From: Lachnospiraceae bacterium
GTDB lineage: Bacteria; Bacillota; Clostridia; Lachnospirales; Lachnospiraceae
Assembly: GCA_017552715.1 (NCBI GenBank)
Contig: JAFZOW010000024.1
Coordinates: forward strand, 1 to 41,499
Direction: 5' to 3'
DNA: 41,499 bases
Shown one piece after another: positions 31,862 through 41,293 of the stretch (position 1 is the stretch's first letter; each line of letters starts with the position of its first letter). The position numbers and the translations under genes were made by a program. Under the pieces are notes generated by a model. That model saw nothing but the letters and a program-made list of their open reading frames with translations. It searched no databases and was not told where the DNA came from.

Positions 31862-32989
31862 ATGGCCTGGTGGTGGTCAAAAAAGAAAAAGAAAGAAGAA
31901 GAGGAGATCATCGAGGACAAGCCCTGGCGCCTTGATATGGATGCCGACATCGACCTCTCGGTCTTTGACCGGCCGGAAAACGATGCCGAGCAGCGGGCGG
32001 CCATGGAGGCCGAAAAGAAGAACATCGTCGAAAAGCTCAAGACCGGCCTTGCCAAGACCAGGGACAATTTCGTCTACCGTCTGGACATCATCTTTGACGG
32101 TGCCGAGGCCATCGATGATGATTTTTATGAAGAACTGGAAGAGATCCTGATCACCGGAGATATCGGCGTACATACCACGGAAGATATCCTGGATAAGCTG
32201 AAAGAGGAAGTGGCGGAACAGCATATCGTACGCCCCTCCGAATGCAAGGGCCTGCTGGTGCAGACCATCAGGGATCAGATGGGCGTTGGAGAAGCAGCCT
32301 ACGAATACGAAACAAGGCAGTCCGTCGTTTTTGTGATCGGCGTTAACGGTGTGGGCAAGACCACCTCCATAGGCAAGATCGCTTCCCATCTGAAAGCCCA
32401 GGGGAAACATGTGATGATGGCTGCCGCCGATACCTTCCGCGCAGCTGCCGGAGACCAGCTTTCCGTATGGGCGGAACGGGCCGGAGTGGAACTGATCGGC
32501 GGAAAGGAAGGGGCCGACCCTTCCAGCGTGCTCTTTGATGCGGCCGGTGCCGCCAAGGCCAGAGGGGTAGATGTTCTGCTGGTAGATACCGCAGGCCGTC
32601 TGAACAACAAGAAGAACCTGATGGAAGAGCTGAAGAAGATGAACCGTGTCATCGACAGGGAATTCCCGGATGCATACCGGGAAAACCTCATCGTACTGGA
32701 TGCCACAACAGGGCAGAACGCTCTCCAGCAGGCCCGGGATTTTAACGAAGTGGCGGATCTGGACGGTATCATCCTGACCAAGATGGACGGCACGGCCAAG
32801 GGGGGTATCGCTGTAGCGATACAGTCGGAGCTTAAGATCCCCGTGAAATATATCGGTGTGGGAGAGCGGATCGAGGATCTGCAGAAGTTCGACCCCGACG
32901 CCTTTGTGGACGCCCTTTTCTCGGTATGGGCTCCCAAGGAAGAGGAAGACGCGGAAACTACCGATAACGCAGTGAGTGAAGGAGACTGA
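31862..32989 (+). CDS. ftsY: Signal recognition particle receptor FtsY
   Basis: This 375-residue GTPase is the membrane-side receptor of the signal recognition particle. A short charged N-terminal part (MAWWWSKKKKKEEEE) replaces the long A domain of enterobacteria. The N domain follows at about 50-140 and the G domain after it, with GVNGVGKTTSIGKIA (G1), DTAGRLNNKKNL (G3) and TKMDGTAKGG (G4). It is probably cotranscribed with smc and with the threonine ammonia-lyase gene two bases later. Confidence 0.97.
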   Translation: MAWWWSKKKKKEEEEIIEDKPWRLDMDADIDLSVFDRPENDAEQRAAMEAEKKNIVEKLKTGLAKTRDNFVYRLDIIFDGAEAIDDDFYEELEEILITGDIGVHTTEDILDKLKEEVAEQHIVRPSECKGLLVQTIRDQMGVGEAAYEYETRQSVVFVIGVNGVGKTTSIGKIASHLKAQGKHVMMAAADTFRAAAGDQLSVWAERAGVELIGGKEGADPSSVLFDAAGAAKARGVDVLLVDTAGRLNNKKNLMEELKKMNRVIDREFPDAYRENLIVLDATTGQNALQQARDFNEVADLDGIILTKMDGTAKGGIAVAIQSELKIPVKYIGVGERIEDLQKFDPDAFVDALFSVWAPKEEEDAETTDNAVSEGD

Positions 32990-32991
32990 GT

Positions 32992-34215
32992 ATGCCTGAA
33001 GAGATGCTGACACTGAAAGCTTTTGAGGAAGCCTGTGATGTGGTCCGGCAGGTGACCCTTGAGACCAAACTGGTATACAGCGACCATTTAAGCGAGCTTA
33101 CCGGGAACAAGGTATACTTAAAGCCCGAGAACATGCAGTTTACCGGGGCTTATAAGGTTCGCGGCGCATACTATAAAGCCAGCACCTTAAGCGATGAGGA
33201 AAGAGCCAGGGGTGTGATCACCGCCTCAGCCGGAAACCATGCCCAGGGTGTGGCCTATGCGGCCCGCTGCAGAGGTATGAAAGCCACCATCGTCATGCCT
33301 ACCACCACGCCCCTCATCAAGGTTAACCGTACAAAGAACTTCGGAGCTGAAGTGCTGCTCTGGGGAGATGTATATGACGAGGCCTGCGAAAAGGCTTACG
33401 AGCTGGCTGAGGAAAAGGGCTATACCTTTATTCATCCCTTCGATGACCCCGTTGTGGCCACAGGCCAGGGAACCATCGCCATGGAGATCATCAAGGAGCT
33501 GCCTCTGGTAGACCTGATCCTGGTACCCATCGGCGGCGGCGGGCTGGCAGCCGGCGTTTCCACGCTTGCCAAGCTTTTGAATCCCAAGATCCGGGTCATA
33601 GGCGTAGAACCGGAGGGGGCAGCCTGTATGAAGGCTTCCCTGGAAGCAGGGCATGTGGTGAGCCTGCCTTCCGTGGATACCATTGCGGACGGCACGGCGG
33701 TAAAGACCCCGGGAGAAAAGATCTTCCCTTATATCCGCGAAAACCTGGATGATGTCATCACCGTACGGGACGAAGAACTCATCGTATCCTTCCTGGATAT
33801 GGTGGAAAATCATAAAATGGTGGTGGAGAATTCCGGCCTGCTCACAGTAGCAGCCGTAAAACAGCTGGAAGCAAAGGGGAAGAAGATCGTCTGTATCCTG
33901 TCCGGCGGGAATATGGATGTGATCACCATGAGCAGCGTGGTTCAGCAGGGACTGATCTTCCGCAACCGTATTTTTACTGTATCGGTGCTGCTGCCCGATA
34001 AACCCGGTGAACTGCAGCGCGTGGCCGGTGTCATCGCAGACGAAAACGGAAATGTCATCAAGCTGGAGCACAACCAGTTTGTAACAACTAACCGCAAGAG
34101 CGCCGTGGAGCTCCGTATCACCATCGAAGCCTTCGGTACGGAGCATAAAGAGCATATACTGGGAGCACTGGAAACCGGAGGCTACAAGCCCAAGGTAGTG
34201 CGCACCCTTATTTAA
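32992..34215 (+). CDS. ilvA: Threonine ammonia-lyase
   Basis: This 407-residue PLP enzyme deaminates threonine to 2-oxobutanoate, feeding isoleucine synthesis or threonine breakdown. The PLP lysine is K55 in TGAYKVRGAYYK, and the phosphate-binding glycine loop is PIGGGGLAAGVS near 180. A C-terminal ACT domain from about residue 325 (FTVSVLLPDKPGELQRVAG) makes it the short, single-ACT form (tdcB/ilvA type of about 400 residues). It starts two bases after ftsY, with GAAGGAGA as ribosome site. No leucine/isoleucine leader or T-box is visible. Whether it serves synthesis or breakdown cannot be told from sequence. Confidence 0.94.
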   Translation: MPEEMLTLKAFEEACDVVRQVTLETKLVYSDHLSELTGNKVYLKPENMQFTGAYKVRGAYYKASTLSDEERARGVITASAGNHAQGVAYAARCRGMKATIVMPTTTPLIKVNRTKNFGAEVLLWGDVYDEACEKAYELAEEKGYTFIHPFDDPVVATGQGTIAMEIIKELPLVDLILVPIGGGGLAAGVSTLAKLLNPKIRVIGVEPEGAACMKASLEAGHVVSLPSVDTIADGTAVKTPGEKIFPYIRENLDDVITVRDEELIVSFLDMVENHKMVVENSGLLTVAAVKQLEAKGKKIVCILSGGNMDVITMSSVVQQGLIFRNRIFTVSVLLPDKPGELQRVAGVIADENGNVIKLEHNQFVTTNRKSAVELRITIEAFGTEHKEHILGALETGGYKPKVVRTLI

Positions 34216-34228
34216 AGGAGGATCTAAA

Positions 34229-35482
34229 ATGGCAGAGATCAGAGCATTTGCGGCCTACAGGCCTGCAGAGGGAATGGCGGAGCGCATAGCAGCCCTTCCT
34301 TATGACGTGTATAACCGCGCCGAAGCCAAAGCTGTTGTTGAGAAGAATCCCGATTCTTTCCTGGCCATCGACAGAGCGGAAACCTCTTTTGACGACAGCG
34401 TGGATACCTATGCCGACGAGGTTTATGCAAAGGCTTCTTCCATGCTTTGGGAAAGGATCGAAAAAGGCGATTTCGTCAAAGAAGCTGCTCCCTGCTATTA
34501 TCTCTACGAACTGACCATGAACGGCAGAGTGCAGAGCGGTATCGTAGGCTGTGCATCCATAGACGACTACGAAAGCGGTGTGATCAAAAAGCACGAGAAT
34601 ACCCGCGCCGACAAGGAAGCCGACCGCATACGCCATGTGGACAGCTGTAATGCACAGACCGGCCCCATCTTCCTGGCTTACCGCCAGACCGAAGCTCTGC
34701 GCAGCCTTATGAACCGCACCCGCGAAAATGCGGCGCTTTACGATTTCACCGCGGATGACGGGATACGTCACAGGGTATTCGTGATCGACAAAGCCGAAGA
34801 TATCGCTTTAGTACACGATGAGTTCGGAATGATGAATGCTCTTTATATCGCCGACGGCCATCACCGCTGTGCTTCCGCAGTTCGCGTAGGCCAGAAGCGC
34901 CGGGCCGAAAATCCCGCCCACACCGGTGAAGAGGAGTATAATTATTTCCTTTCCGTTATCTTCCCGGACGAGGAACTGATGATCATGGATTACAACCGTC
35001 TGCTGCTGGATCTGAACGGACGCAGCGCCGACGAACTCAAAGAAGAGCTGAAAAAGCTTTTTGAACTGTCCGAATCCGACGGGCAGTACCATCCCGCCTG
35101 CAAGGGAGAACTGGGCATGTATCTGGCCGGTAAATGGTACCGCCTGAGCATGAAGGAAGAGCTTAAGTCCGACGATCCCGTAGAAGGCCTGGATGTGGCC
35201 ATACTGCAGAAGCAGGTGCTGGATCCTCTCTTTGGTATCAAGGATCCGAAGACCGATAAAAGGATAGAATTCATCGGGGGCATAAGGGGACTCAATGAGC
35301 TGGAACGCCGTGTGAACGGACTTCCGCAGCCCGGGGTGGCCTTTGCCATGTTCCCTACTTCCATTACAGAGCTTTTTGCCGTAGCGGATGCCGGGAAGCT
35401 GATGCCGCCGAAATCCACCTGGTTTGAACCCAAGCTCCGCAGCGGCCTGTTCATCCATGCGATAGGAGGTTCTCCTGAATGA
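34229..35482 (+). CDS. DUF1015 family protein
   Basis: This 417-residue cytoplasmic protein belongs to DUF1015. Family marks are the N-terminal 'ALPYDVYNRAEAKAVVEKNPDSFLAIDRAE', the segment KKHENTRADKEADRIRH, and the conserved IADGHHRCASAV near 205. The C-terminal third contains GGIRGLNEL. Proteins of this family are often encoded beside serine-synthesis genes in Clostridia, but none are here, and no reaction is established. AAAGGAGG precedes the start. Its stop overlaps the next gene by ATGA, the first of three such overlaps in the set DUF1015, branching-enzyme homologue, MscS and TPR protein. Confidence 0.92.
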   Translation: MAEIRAFAAYRPAEGMAERIAALPYDVYNRAEAKAVVEKNPDSFLAIDRAETSFDDSVDTYADEVYAKASSMLWERIEKGDFVKEAAPCYYLYELTMNGRVQSGIVGCASIDDYESGVIKKHENTRADKEADRIRHVDSCNAQTGPIFLAYRQTEALRSLMNRTRENAALYDFTADDGIRHRVFVIDKAEDIALVHDEFGMMNALYIADGHHRCASAVRVGQKRRAENPAHTGEEEYNYFLSVIFPDEELMIMDYNRLLLDLNGRSADELKEELKKLFELSESDGQYHPACKGELGMYLAGKWYRLSMKEELKSDDPVEGLDVAILQKQVLDPLFGIKDPKTDKRIEFIGGIRGLNELERRVNGLPQPGVAFAMFPTSITELFAVADAGKLMPPKSTWFEPKLRSGLFIHAIGGSPE

Positions 35483-37899
35483 ATAAGAAACTCTACAATA
35501 TGATGGACTGGGCTGCCATAGAAGAAGTTGTCTATGGTGAATGCAGCCGTCCCGACCGTATCCTGGGAGCCCGTTCCAAGGGCCTTCAGACTCTGGTGCA
35601 GGCTTTCTTTCCTGGCGCGGAGCATGTAAGCCTCTATATCACCGGAAAAGAAGGATCCAGGGGAAAGACCGTAAAGGAAGAAGTACCCATGGAAATGGCG
35701 GATCCGGCCGGCTTTTTTGCAGCTCTCCTGCCCGGCCCCGATCGCAGGGATTATATCTATCATGTGGAATATGCGATTCAGGAAGAAGGCAAGAAGAAAA
35801 AGAAAGAACTGAAGAGCGCCGAGTATCCCGAACTGTACGGTTTCGGAAGGATACTGACGGAAGCGGAGGAAACCCGCTTCTCCACCGGTGCCGAAGTAAA
35901 AGCCTATAACTATATGGGAGCTCACAAAAAGACACTGCGCGGGACCAGAGGCGTGGTATTCCGTGTATGGGCTCCGGATGCGGTACGTGTCAGCCTCGTA
36001 GGGGATCATAATGACTGGGACGGTCTGAAACAGCCCATGAACCGTCTGGGTGATTCCGGGATCTACGAGCTTTTTGTCCCCGGTCTGGAGGAAGGCGCCC
36101 GCTATGCTTACGAAGTGCTCATGAAAGGCGGAGTGAGCATCGTAAAGGCCGATCCTTACAGCTTCCGTCAGGAGACTTCTTCCTCTGCGGAAAGCCTTGT
36201 CGCTTCCCCTTCCCATAAGTGGAAAGACGAGCGCTGGATGGAGAGCCGCAAAAAGACGGATCTGAAAAAAAGCTTTTTCAATCTTTATACTCTGCCCCTG
36301 GACAGACTGCCCGGGTCATTTTTGAAGGATAAAAAAGCTGTTTCCGCCCTGGCGGATTACGTGGCCGGCATGGGCTATACCCATGTGGAGCTGCTGCCCG
36401 TCATGGAATATCCCAATGATTCCGATGCCGGCTATCATCCCCTGCTTTTCTTTGCAGCCTCTGCCCGTTTCGGTGCCCCCGAGGATTATATGGCTTTTGT
36501 GGATGCCATGCACCTGAAGGGTGTAGGTGTGATCCTTTCCTGGGCTCCGGGAGATTTTTCCAATCTGGAGTACGGACTGGGCAGCTTTGACGGCAGCACG
36601 CTTTATGAGTATCCGGATCCCCGGCAGGGTGTCGATCCCCGTACCGGCGAGCTGATCTTTGATCTGGGACGTTCCCAGGTACGTGAATATCTGTTTTCTG
36701 CCCTGAACTACTGGGCCGAGACCTACCATATCGACGGCTTTACCACCCTGGACACGGCTTCCATGCTGTATCTGGATTATTACCGTGCTCCCGGAGAATG
36801 GGTCCCCAATATCTACGGCGGAGTGGAGAATCTTGAGGCCATCTCCTTCCTTAAAGAGATGAATACCCTGCTCCACAGACAGAAGAGCGGACTGATCTCC
36901 ATTGCCGCCCAGGCAGGAGCCTTCCCCAAGGTCAGCGAGGACGGAGATGCGGGACTGGGATTTGACCTGGTAACGGATACCGAATGTACAAGGGAGCTCC
37001 TGGACTATCTTTCCCGGGATCCCATCGTGCGCCGCGCCTTCCATCAGGAGCTTACCGCCAGCATGGTATATCAGTACTGCGAGGATTATCTGCTGCCTGT
37101 AGGGCTTTCCAATCTGAATTTCCGACAGGGCGGACTTCGTATGCGCATGCACGGTGAAGAAACGGAACAGTGGAAGAGCCTGAAGCTTCTTTATGCCTAT
37201 CTCTGTTTCCATGTGGGTAAGTGCAGCAATTTCCTGGGTCAGGAATACGGTGAGCTGGCTTCCTACGAGGACATGGAAGAGGGCCTTCCCTTCGAAAAGA
37301 AGGAACTGCAGGCCGAGGTTTTCCGTGCATATATGAAGAGCCTTTATGCCCTCTGCCGCAAAGAGAGCGCTTTCTGCGCCTGCGACAAGGAAGAAGACGG
37401 CTTTGTATGGCTTTTGGAGGAAGCGGCGGACGAAAACGTACTGGCCTATCTCCGTCAGGACCGTGCAAAGTCAAAAAGCTTTGTATGCGTGTTTAATTTT
37501 GCCAACAGCGAACACAGCAAATATCATATCCCCGTTGAGAAGGAAGGCAAATACAAACTGATCTTTTCTTCCGACAACGGAGGCCTTACGGACGGAGCCA
37601 CCATCGCGGCCCGTAAGAAAAAAACGGCCGGAAGGGAACTGTGCCTGCGCACAAGCCTTTCTCCCCTTTCCGTCAGCGTATGGCAGTATATTCCCTTTAC
37701 TGCCGAGGAGAGCGCCGAGATCCGCCGTCGCGAAGAAGAACGCATACGGCGCCGCAAGGAAGAAGAAAGCGCCAGAAAGCGCCTGGGAGAAGAAAGAGCC
37801 CGTCTCCGCAGGAATCTTAAGGACGAGCTGGCGAAGAAGATAGCCGAAGCGGAGGCTGCCATTGCCGCCGGTTCAGAGGTGAAGAAGAAAAAGAAGTGA
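35479..37899 (+). CDS. Glycogen branching enzyme (GlgB) homologue without catalytic residues, with charged helical tail
   Basis: This 806-residue protein aligns along its length with 1,4-alpha-glucan branching enzyme: an N-terminal CBM48-like sandwich (about 155-245, FRVWAPDAVRVSLVGDHNDW), then a GH13 barrel with GYTHVELLPVMEYP, HIDGF and 'SMLYLDYYRAPGEWVPNIYGG'. The four GH13 regions are all altered. DWVPGHF reads SWAPGDF (Asp to S354). The nucleophile region GFRVDAV reads GFTTLDT (Asp to L424). AEEST reads AAQAG (Glu to A477/Q478). The region LSHDEV reads GLSNLN (His-Asp to L543-S544). Glucan transfer is therefore not expected. The last 75 residues are a highly charged helix rich in Arg, Glu and Lys ending in a lysine run. 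It may be a glucan-binding scaffold or regulator. It overlaps DUF1015 upstream (ATGA) and the MscS gene downstream (GTGA). Confidence 0.85.
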   Translation: MNKKLYNMMDWAAIEEVVYGECSRPDRILGARSKGLQTLVQAFFPGAEHVSLYITGKEGSRGKTVKEEVPMEMADPAGFFAALLPGPDRRDYIYHVEYAIQEEGKKKKKELKSAEYPELYGFGRILTEAEETRFSTGAEVKAYNYMGAHKKTLRGTRGVVFRVWAPDAVRVSLVGDHNDWDGLKQPMNRLGDSGIYELFVPGLEEGARYAYEVLMKGGVSIVKADPYSFRQETSSSAESLVASPSHKWKDERWMESRKKTDLKKSFFNLYTLPLDRLPGSFLKDKKAVSALADYVAGMGYTHVELLPVMEYPNDSDAGYHPLLFFAASARFGAPEDYMAFVDAMHLKGVGVILSWAPGDFSNLEYGLGSFDGSTLYEYPDPRQGVDPRTGELIFDLGRSQVREYLFSALNYWAETYHIDGFTTLDTASMLYLDYYRAPGEWVPNIYGGVENLEAISFLKEMNTLLHRQKSGLISIAAQAGAFPKVSEDGDAGLGFDLVTDTECTRELLDYLSRDPIVRRAFHQELTASMVYQYCEDYLLPVGLSNLNFRQGGLRMRMHGEETEQWKSLKLLYAYLCFHVGKCSNFLGQEYGELASYEDMEEGLPFEKKELQAEVFRAYMKSLYALCRKESAFCACDKEEDGFVWLLEEAADENVLAYLRQDRAKSKSFVCVFNFANSEHSKYHIPVEKEGKYKLIFSSDNGGLTDGATIAARKKKTAGRELCLRTSLSPLSVSVWQYIPFTAEESAEIRRREEERIRRRKEEESARKRLGEERARLRRNLKDELAKKIAEAEAAIAAGSEVKKKKK

Positions 37900-38828
37900 C
37901 GGACGGAGTAACGGATGAAGTAACTAAAAATCTGGACAGCCTGGAACGCTTTTTTTCGGAACTGCCGGAAAAGCTGGTACGCTTTGGCATACATGCCATC
38001 TTAGCTGTACTGATCTTTATCATCGGCGGTAAGCTGATAAGGCTGCTAAGGAAAGTTGTCCGGAAATCCCTTGTAAAGGCCAAGGCCGATGCAGGTGTAC
38101 AGGGTTTCATGGATTCCATGCTTAATGTCGGACTCTATGCCCTGCTGATCATCTGGATCGCGTCTTATTTCGGTGTGGAGACCACCTCCCTCATCGCCCT
38201 GCTGGGCAGTGCCGGCGTGACCATAGCCCTGGCTCTGCAGGGAAGCCTGTCCAACATCACCGGCGGCGTGCTGCTGCTGGCTTTAAAGCCTTTCAAGATC
38301 GGCGACTATATCATCGAGGACAGCAAGGGAAACGAAGGAACGGTATCTGAGATCGGTCTCTTTTATACCAAGCTCCGTACCCGGGACGGCCGGACAGTGG
38401 TACTCCCCAACGGTACGCTGGCCAACACCTCCCTTACCAATGTGAGCGATACCCCGGGCCGCAGGCTCATCATGAGCTTCGGCATCTCCTATGACAGCAG
38501 CATAGCAAAAGCCAAGGAGCTGATGCTCAAACTGGCGGAAGACGATAAGAGGGTGCTGAAGGACGAAGGGATACTGGTATATGTGGACGAGCTTTCCGAT
38601 AGCCAGGTGACTCTCGGGATACGTTTTTATGTAAGGAATGAGGATTATTTTGCGGTAAAATGGGCATATACCGAAGCCATCAAGGACAGCTTCGACAAGA
38701 ACGGCATTAAGATACCTTATCCACAGCTGGATGTGCACATGCCGGAAGAGAAAAAAAACTCCAGGAATAAAGGAGGCAGCCCGCGGAATAACAGCGGCAA
38801 AGAAGGAGCAGAAAGGAGCAGAGCATGA
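37896..38828 (+). CDS. MscS-type small-conductance mechanosensitive channel
   Basis: This 310-residue membrane protein forms a tension-gated channel that releases solutes on osmotic downshock. Three hydrophobic segments lie at about 31-51, 75-92 and 97-130. The last is Gly/Ala-rich (LLGSAGVTIALALQGSLSNI) and forms the pore. The beta domain follows (KPFKIGDYI, VVLPNGTLANTSLTNVS), then the alpha/beta cage. The C-terminal 30 residues are a charged, disordered tail. The start is GTG 37896, overlapping the previous stop (GTGA); no in-frame ATG is close. Its stop overlaps the TPR gene by ATGA. Confidence 0.94.
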   Translation: MTDGVTDEVTKNLDSLERFFSELPEKLVRFGIHAILAVLIFIIGGKLIRLLRKVVRKSLVKAKADAGVQGFMDSMLNVGLYALLIIWIASYFGVETTSLIALLGSAGVTIALALQGSLSNITGGVLLLALKPFKIGDYIIEDSKGNEGTVSEIGLFYTKLRTRDGRTVVLPNGTLANTSLTNVSDTPGRRLIMSFGISYDSSIAKAKELMLKLAEDDKRVLKDEGILVYVDELSDSQVTLGIRFYVRNEDYFAVKWAYTEAIKDSFDKNGIKIPYPQLDVHMPEEKKNSRNKGGSPRNNSGKEGAERSRA

Positions 38829-40213
38829 ACAGGGCACTGAAGATCCTGATCCCCGTTACCATCATATTGCTTCTTCTTGTGCTTTTCCTGGGCTTTCTGT
38901 TTACTCCCAGCTATATCGCAATACGCAGTTTTCTGGCACGTAATAAAGCCGAGGCCGGAGATATCGAAGGAGCCGCCGCCCTTTACGAGGCCATACTGAA
39001 CAGGGATCCCGGGCACGAGGATACTTATCTGGCCATGGCGGATATGTATCTGTCGGAGAAGGACTTTAAAGAGGCGGAGGATGTTCTTTATGACGGCATG
39101 AAAAGCTGCAAGAGCAGCAATCTTGCGGAGGAACTGTGGAAGGCTTACGGCAGTCACGTAAAGGCGCTTAATAAAGACGAAGGATTCCTGGAAGCAAAAC
39201 AACTGCTGGAAGGCATGCCTGTCGAAGAGCTTAAGAAGTATCTGGATGACGAAGAGGATGCCCTGCGCTATCAGGAGCTGGACGGAGGACGCTGGGCGGA
39301 AGCCTGCCTGGGAATGGCGGCTGCCTGCGAAGAAAGCGAAGAAGCCCAGGCGATCCTGGAAGATGCACTTTCCAATGTACTGAACGAGCAGACAGATACC
39401 TCCGGTATAAAGAACGAGCTGCTGGAGCTTTACTATACACAGGCCCAGAAGGCAGAAGCCGGGGAGGATATCCCCCAGGCCATACGCTACTACGAAAAAA
39501 TGATCGCCCTCGATCCGCAGGAAGCCCGGGCCACCGAAGCCCTGGCCAGACTGCGCACCGAACAGGAAAATCCCTGCAAGCTGCTGGATATTTCCATAAA
39601 CGGCGTGCTTACCATGGAGATGAACTATCATGGCCTGCGCGTGAGCCTGCCCGTCACTCTGGCCTGCGATCTGCACTTTGACCGCAAAAAAGAGACACTG
39701 GAATGCACGGGACATATCATTTATAAGCTGCTCTCCATCAAGGAAGAATACCCCCTGGAGGTCACTTTGCGGCAGGACGGCAACAAAATGGTGCGCGAGA
39801 GCGGGGGACACAGCATCAGCTATCCGGATAAAGACCTGAACGAAGAAGTGGACCGCCTGATGGCCGAATATATGGTGCTGGCCGCCAACGGTACGGATAC
39901 GGGAAAAACGGAAGATATAAACGGGGAGACCTGTCTGGTCTATACCTGTGATGTGCCCGGAGAAGAGTATTTAAAACTCATTCCGGGAGAACTGATCAGC
40001 GACACGCCCGTAGCGGCCATCTTTAAGCACGTTGAACTTTCGGTCACACGCTACAAAGCCCTCGAGGACGGACACGTACGCCGGGCCGAAGCCGAACTGA
40101 AAAGTGTTGACAACGATGCCCTGGCTGATATAATGACGGAATATTTCGGAGACGACATGAGCGGAAAAGTGAAAAGTCTGGATCTGACACTGGATATAAA
40201 AGAAACATACTGA
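38825..40213 (+). CDS. Membrane-anchored TPR protein
   Basis: This 462-residue protein has an N-terminal hydrophobic segment at about 7-28 (ILIPVTIILLLLVLFLGFLF) that probably serves as an uncleaved signal-anchor, placing the rest outside the membrane. Residues 35-250 contain tetratricopeptide-like helical repeats ('AGDIEGAAALYEAILNRDPG', 'DIPQAIRYYEKMIALDP'). The C-terminal 200 residues are beta-rich and resemble the lipoprotein-type LolA-like fold seen in many clostridial proteins (DUF6612-like). No partner is known. The overlap with the mscS-type gene suggests coupled synthesis, perhaps as an assembly or sensing partner. Confidence 0.83.
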   Translation: MNRALKILIPVTIILLLLVLFLGFLFTPSYIAIRSFLARNKAEAGDIEGAAALYEAILNRDPGHEDTYLAMADMYLSEKDFKEAEDVLYDGMKSCKSSNLAEELWKAYGSHVKALNKDEGFLEAKQLLEGMPVEELKKYLDDEEDALRYQELDGGRWAEACLGMAAACEESEEAQAILEDALSNVLNEQTDTSGIKNELLELYYTQAQKAEAGEDIPQAIRYYEKMIALDPQEARATEALARLRTEQENPCKLLDISINGVLTMEMNYHGLRVSLPVTLACDLHFDRKKETLECTGHIIYKLLSIKEEYPLEVTLRQDGNKMVRESGGHSISYPDKDLNEEVDRLMAEYMVLAANGTDTGKTEDINGETCLVYTCDVPGEEYLKLIPGELISDTPVAAIFKHVELSVTRYKALEDGHVRRAEAELKSVDNDALADIMTEYFGDDMSGKVKSLDLTLDIKETY

Positions 40214-40244
40214 GTTTAGGATCCATTAAGAAAGGAAGGGATAT

Positions 40245-41267
40245 ATGATGAAGGAAAAACTCGAAAAGATCAAAGAGGAAGCTCTGCGCAAGGTACGCGA
40301 AGTATCGGACTCCGACGCACTTAACGAGATCCGCGTGGCTTACCTCGGAAAGAAGGGTGAGCTCACGGCAGTGCTGAAATCCATGAAAGAGGTGGCGGAA
40401 GCGGACCGCCCGAAGATGGGTCAGCTGGTGAACGATACCCGCAGCGCCATTGAGGAGGTGCTGGATCAGGCCAAGCAGAAGATCGAAGAGGCCGTCATGA
40501 GCGAACGTCTCAAGAAAGAGAGCATCGATGTGACTCTTCCGGCCAAAAAGCTTCCCATGGGACACCGTCATCCCAATACCATAGCCCTGGAAGAGGTGGA
40601 ACGCATCTTTATCGGCCTGGGTTATGAGGTTGTGAGCGGTCCCGAGATAGAAAAGGATTATTATAATTTCGAAGCCCTGAACATCCCCGCGGATCATCCC
40701 GCAAAGGACGAACAGGACACCTTCTATATCAACGGCGACATCCTGCTGCGTACCCAGACATCCTCCGTGCAGATCCACGAGATGGAAAAGGGACGCCTGC
40801 CCATCCGCATGATCGCTCCCGGCAGGGTTTTCCGTTCCGACGAGGTAGATGCCACCCATTCTCCCTGCTTCCATCAGATCGAAGGACTGGTGGTGGACAA
40901 GCAGGTGAGTTTTTCCGACCTGAAGGGTACCCTTACCTCCTTCGCAAAAGAGCTTTTCGGGGAAGAGACCAAGACCAAGTTCCGTCCCCATCATTTCCCT
41001 TTTACCGAGCCTTCCGCCGAAATGGACGTATCCTGCTTTAAGTGCGGAGGCAGCGGCTGCCGCTTCTGTAAGGGCAGCGGCTGGATCGAGATCCTGGGCT
41101 GCGGCATGGTTCATCCCAGAGTACTGGAAATGCGGGGCATCGATCCCGAAGAATACGTTGGTTTTGCCTTTGGTGTTGGCCTGGAGCGTATCGCCCTCCT
41201 GAAGTATGAGATCGACGACATGCGCCTGCTCTACGAAAACGACCAGCGTTTCCTGAACCAGTTCTAA
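40245..41267 (+). CDS. pheS: Phenylalanine-tRNA ligase alpha subunit
   Basis: This 340-residue protein is the catalytic alpha chain of the alpha2-beta2 phenylalanyl-tRNA synthetase, charging tRNA-Phe. An N-terminal coiled coil (about 1-95) is followed by the class II core: 'MGHRHPNTIALEEVERIF', motif 2 GRVFRSDEVDATHSPCFHQIEG region, and motif 3 FAFGVGLERIALLKYEI. Two ATG codons stand together at 40245 and 40248 after GGAAGGG; either may be used. Only 31 bases separate it from the TPR gene, so there is no room for the T-box leader that often controls pheST. It must be read from an upstream promoter or one inside the preceding gene. Confidence 0.97.
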   Translation: MMKEKLEKIKEEALRKVREVSDSDALNEIRVAYLGKKGELTAVLKSMKEVAEADRPKMGQLVNDTRSAIEEVLDQAKQKIEEAVMSERLKKESIDVTLPAKKLPMGHRHPNTIALEEVERIFIGLGYEVVSGPEIEKDYYNFEALNIPADHPAKDEQDTFYINGDILLRTQTSSVQIHEMEKGRLPIRMIAPGRVFRSDEVDATHSPCFHQIEGLVVDKQVSFSDLKGTLTSFAKELFGEETKTKFRPHHFPFTEPSAEMDVSCFKCGGSGCRFCKGSGWIEILGCGMVHPRVLEMRGIDPEEYVGFAFGVGLERIALLKYEIDDMRLLYENDQRFLNQF

Positions 41268-41293
41268 GAGAAGCAGATAGGAGGATTAAATAT

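Noticed and set aside
35479-37899. Active glycogen branching enzyme glgB
   Set aside because: Overall homology is strong, but the catalytic Asp, Glu and His-Asp positions are all substituted.
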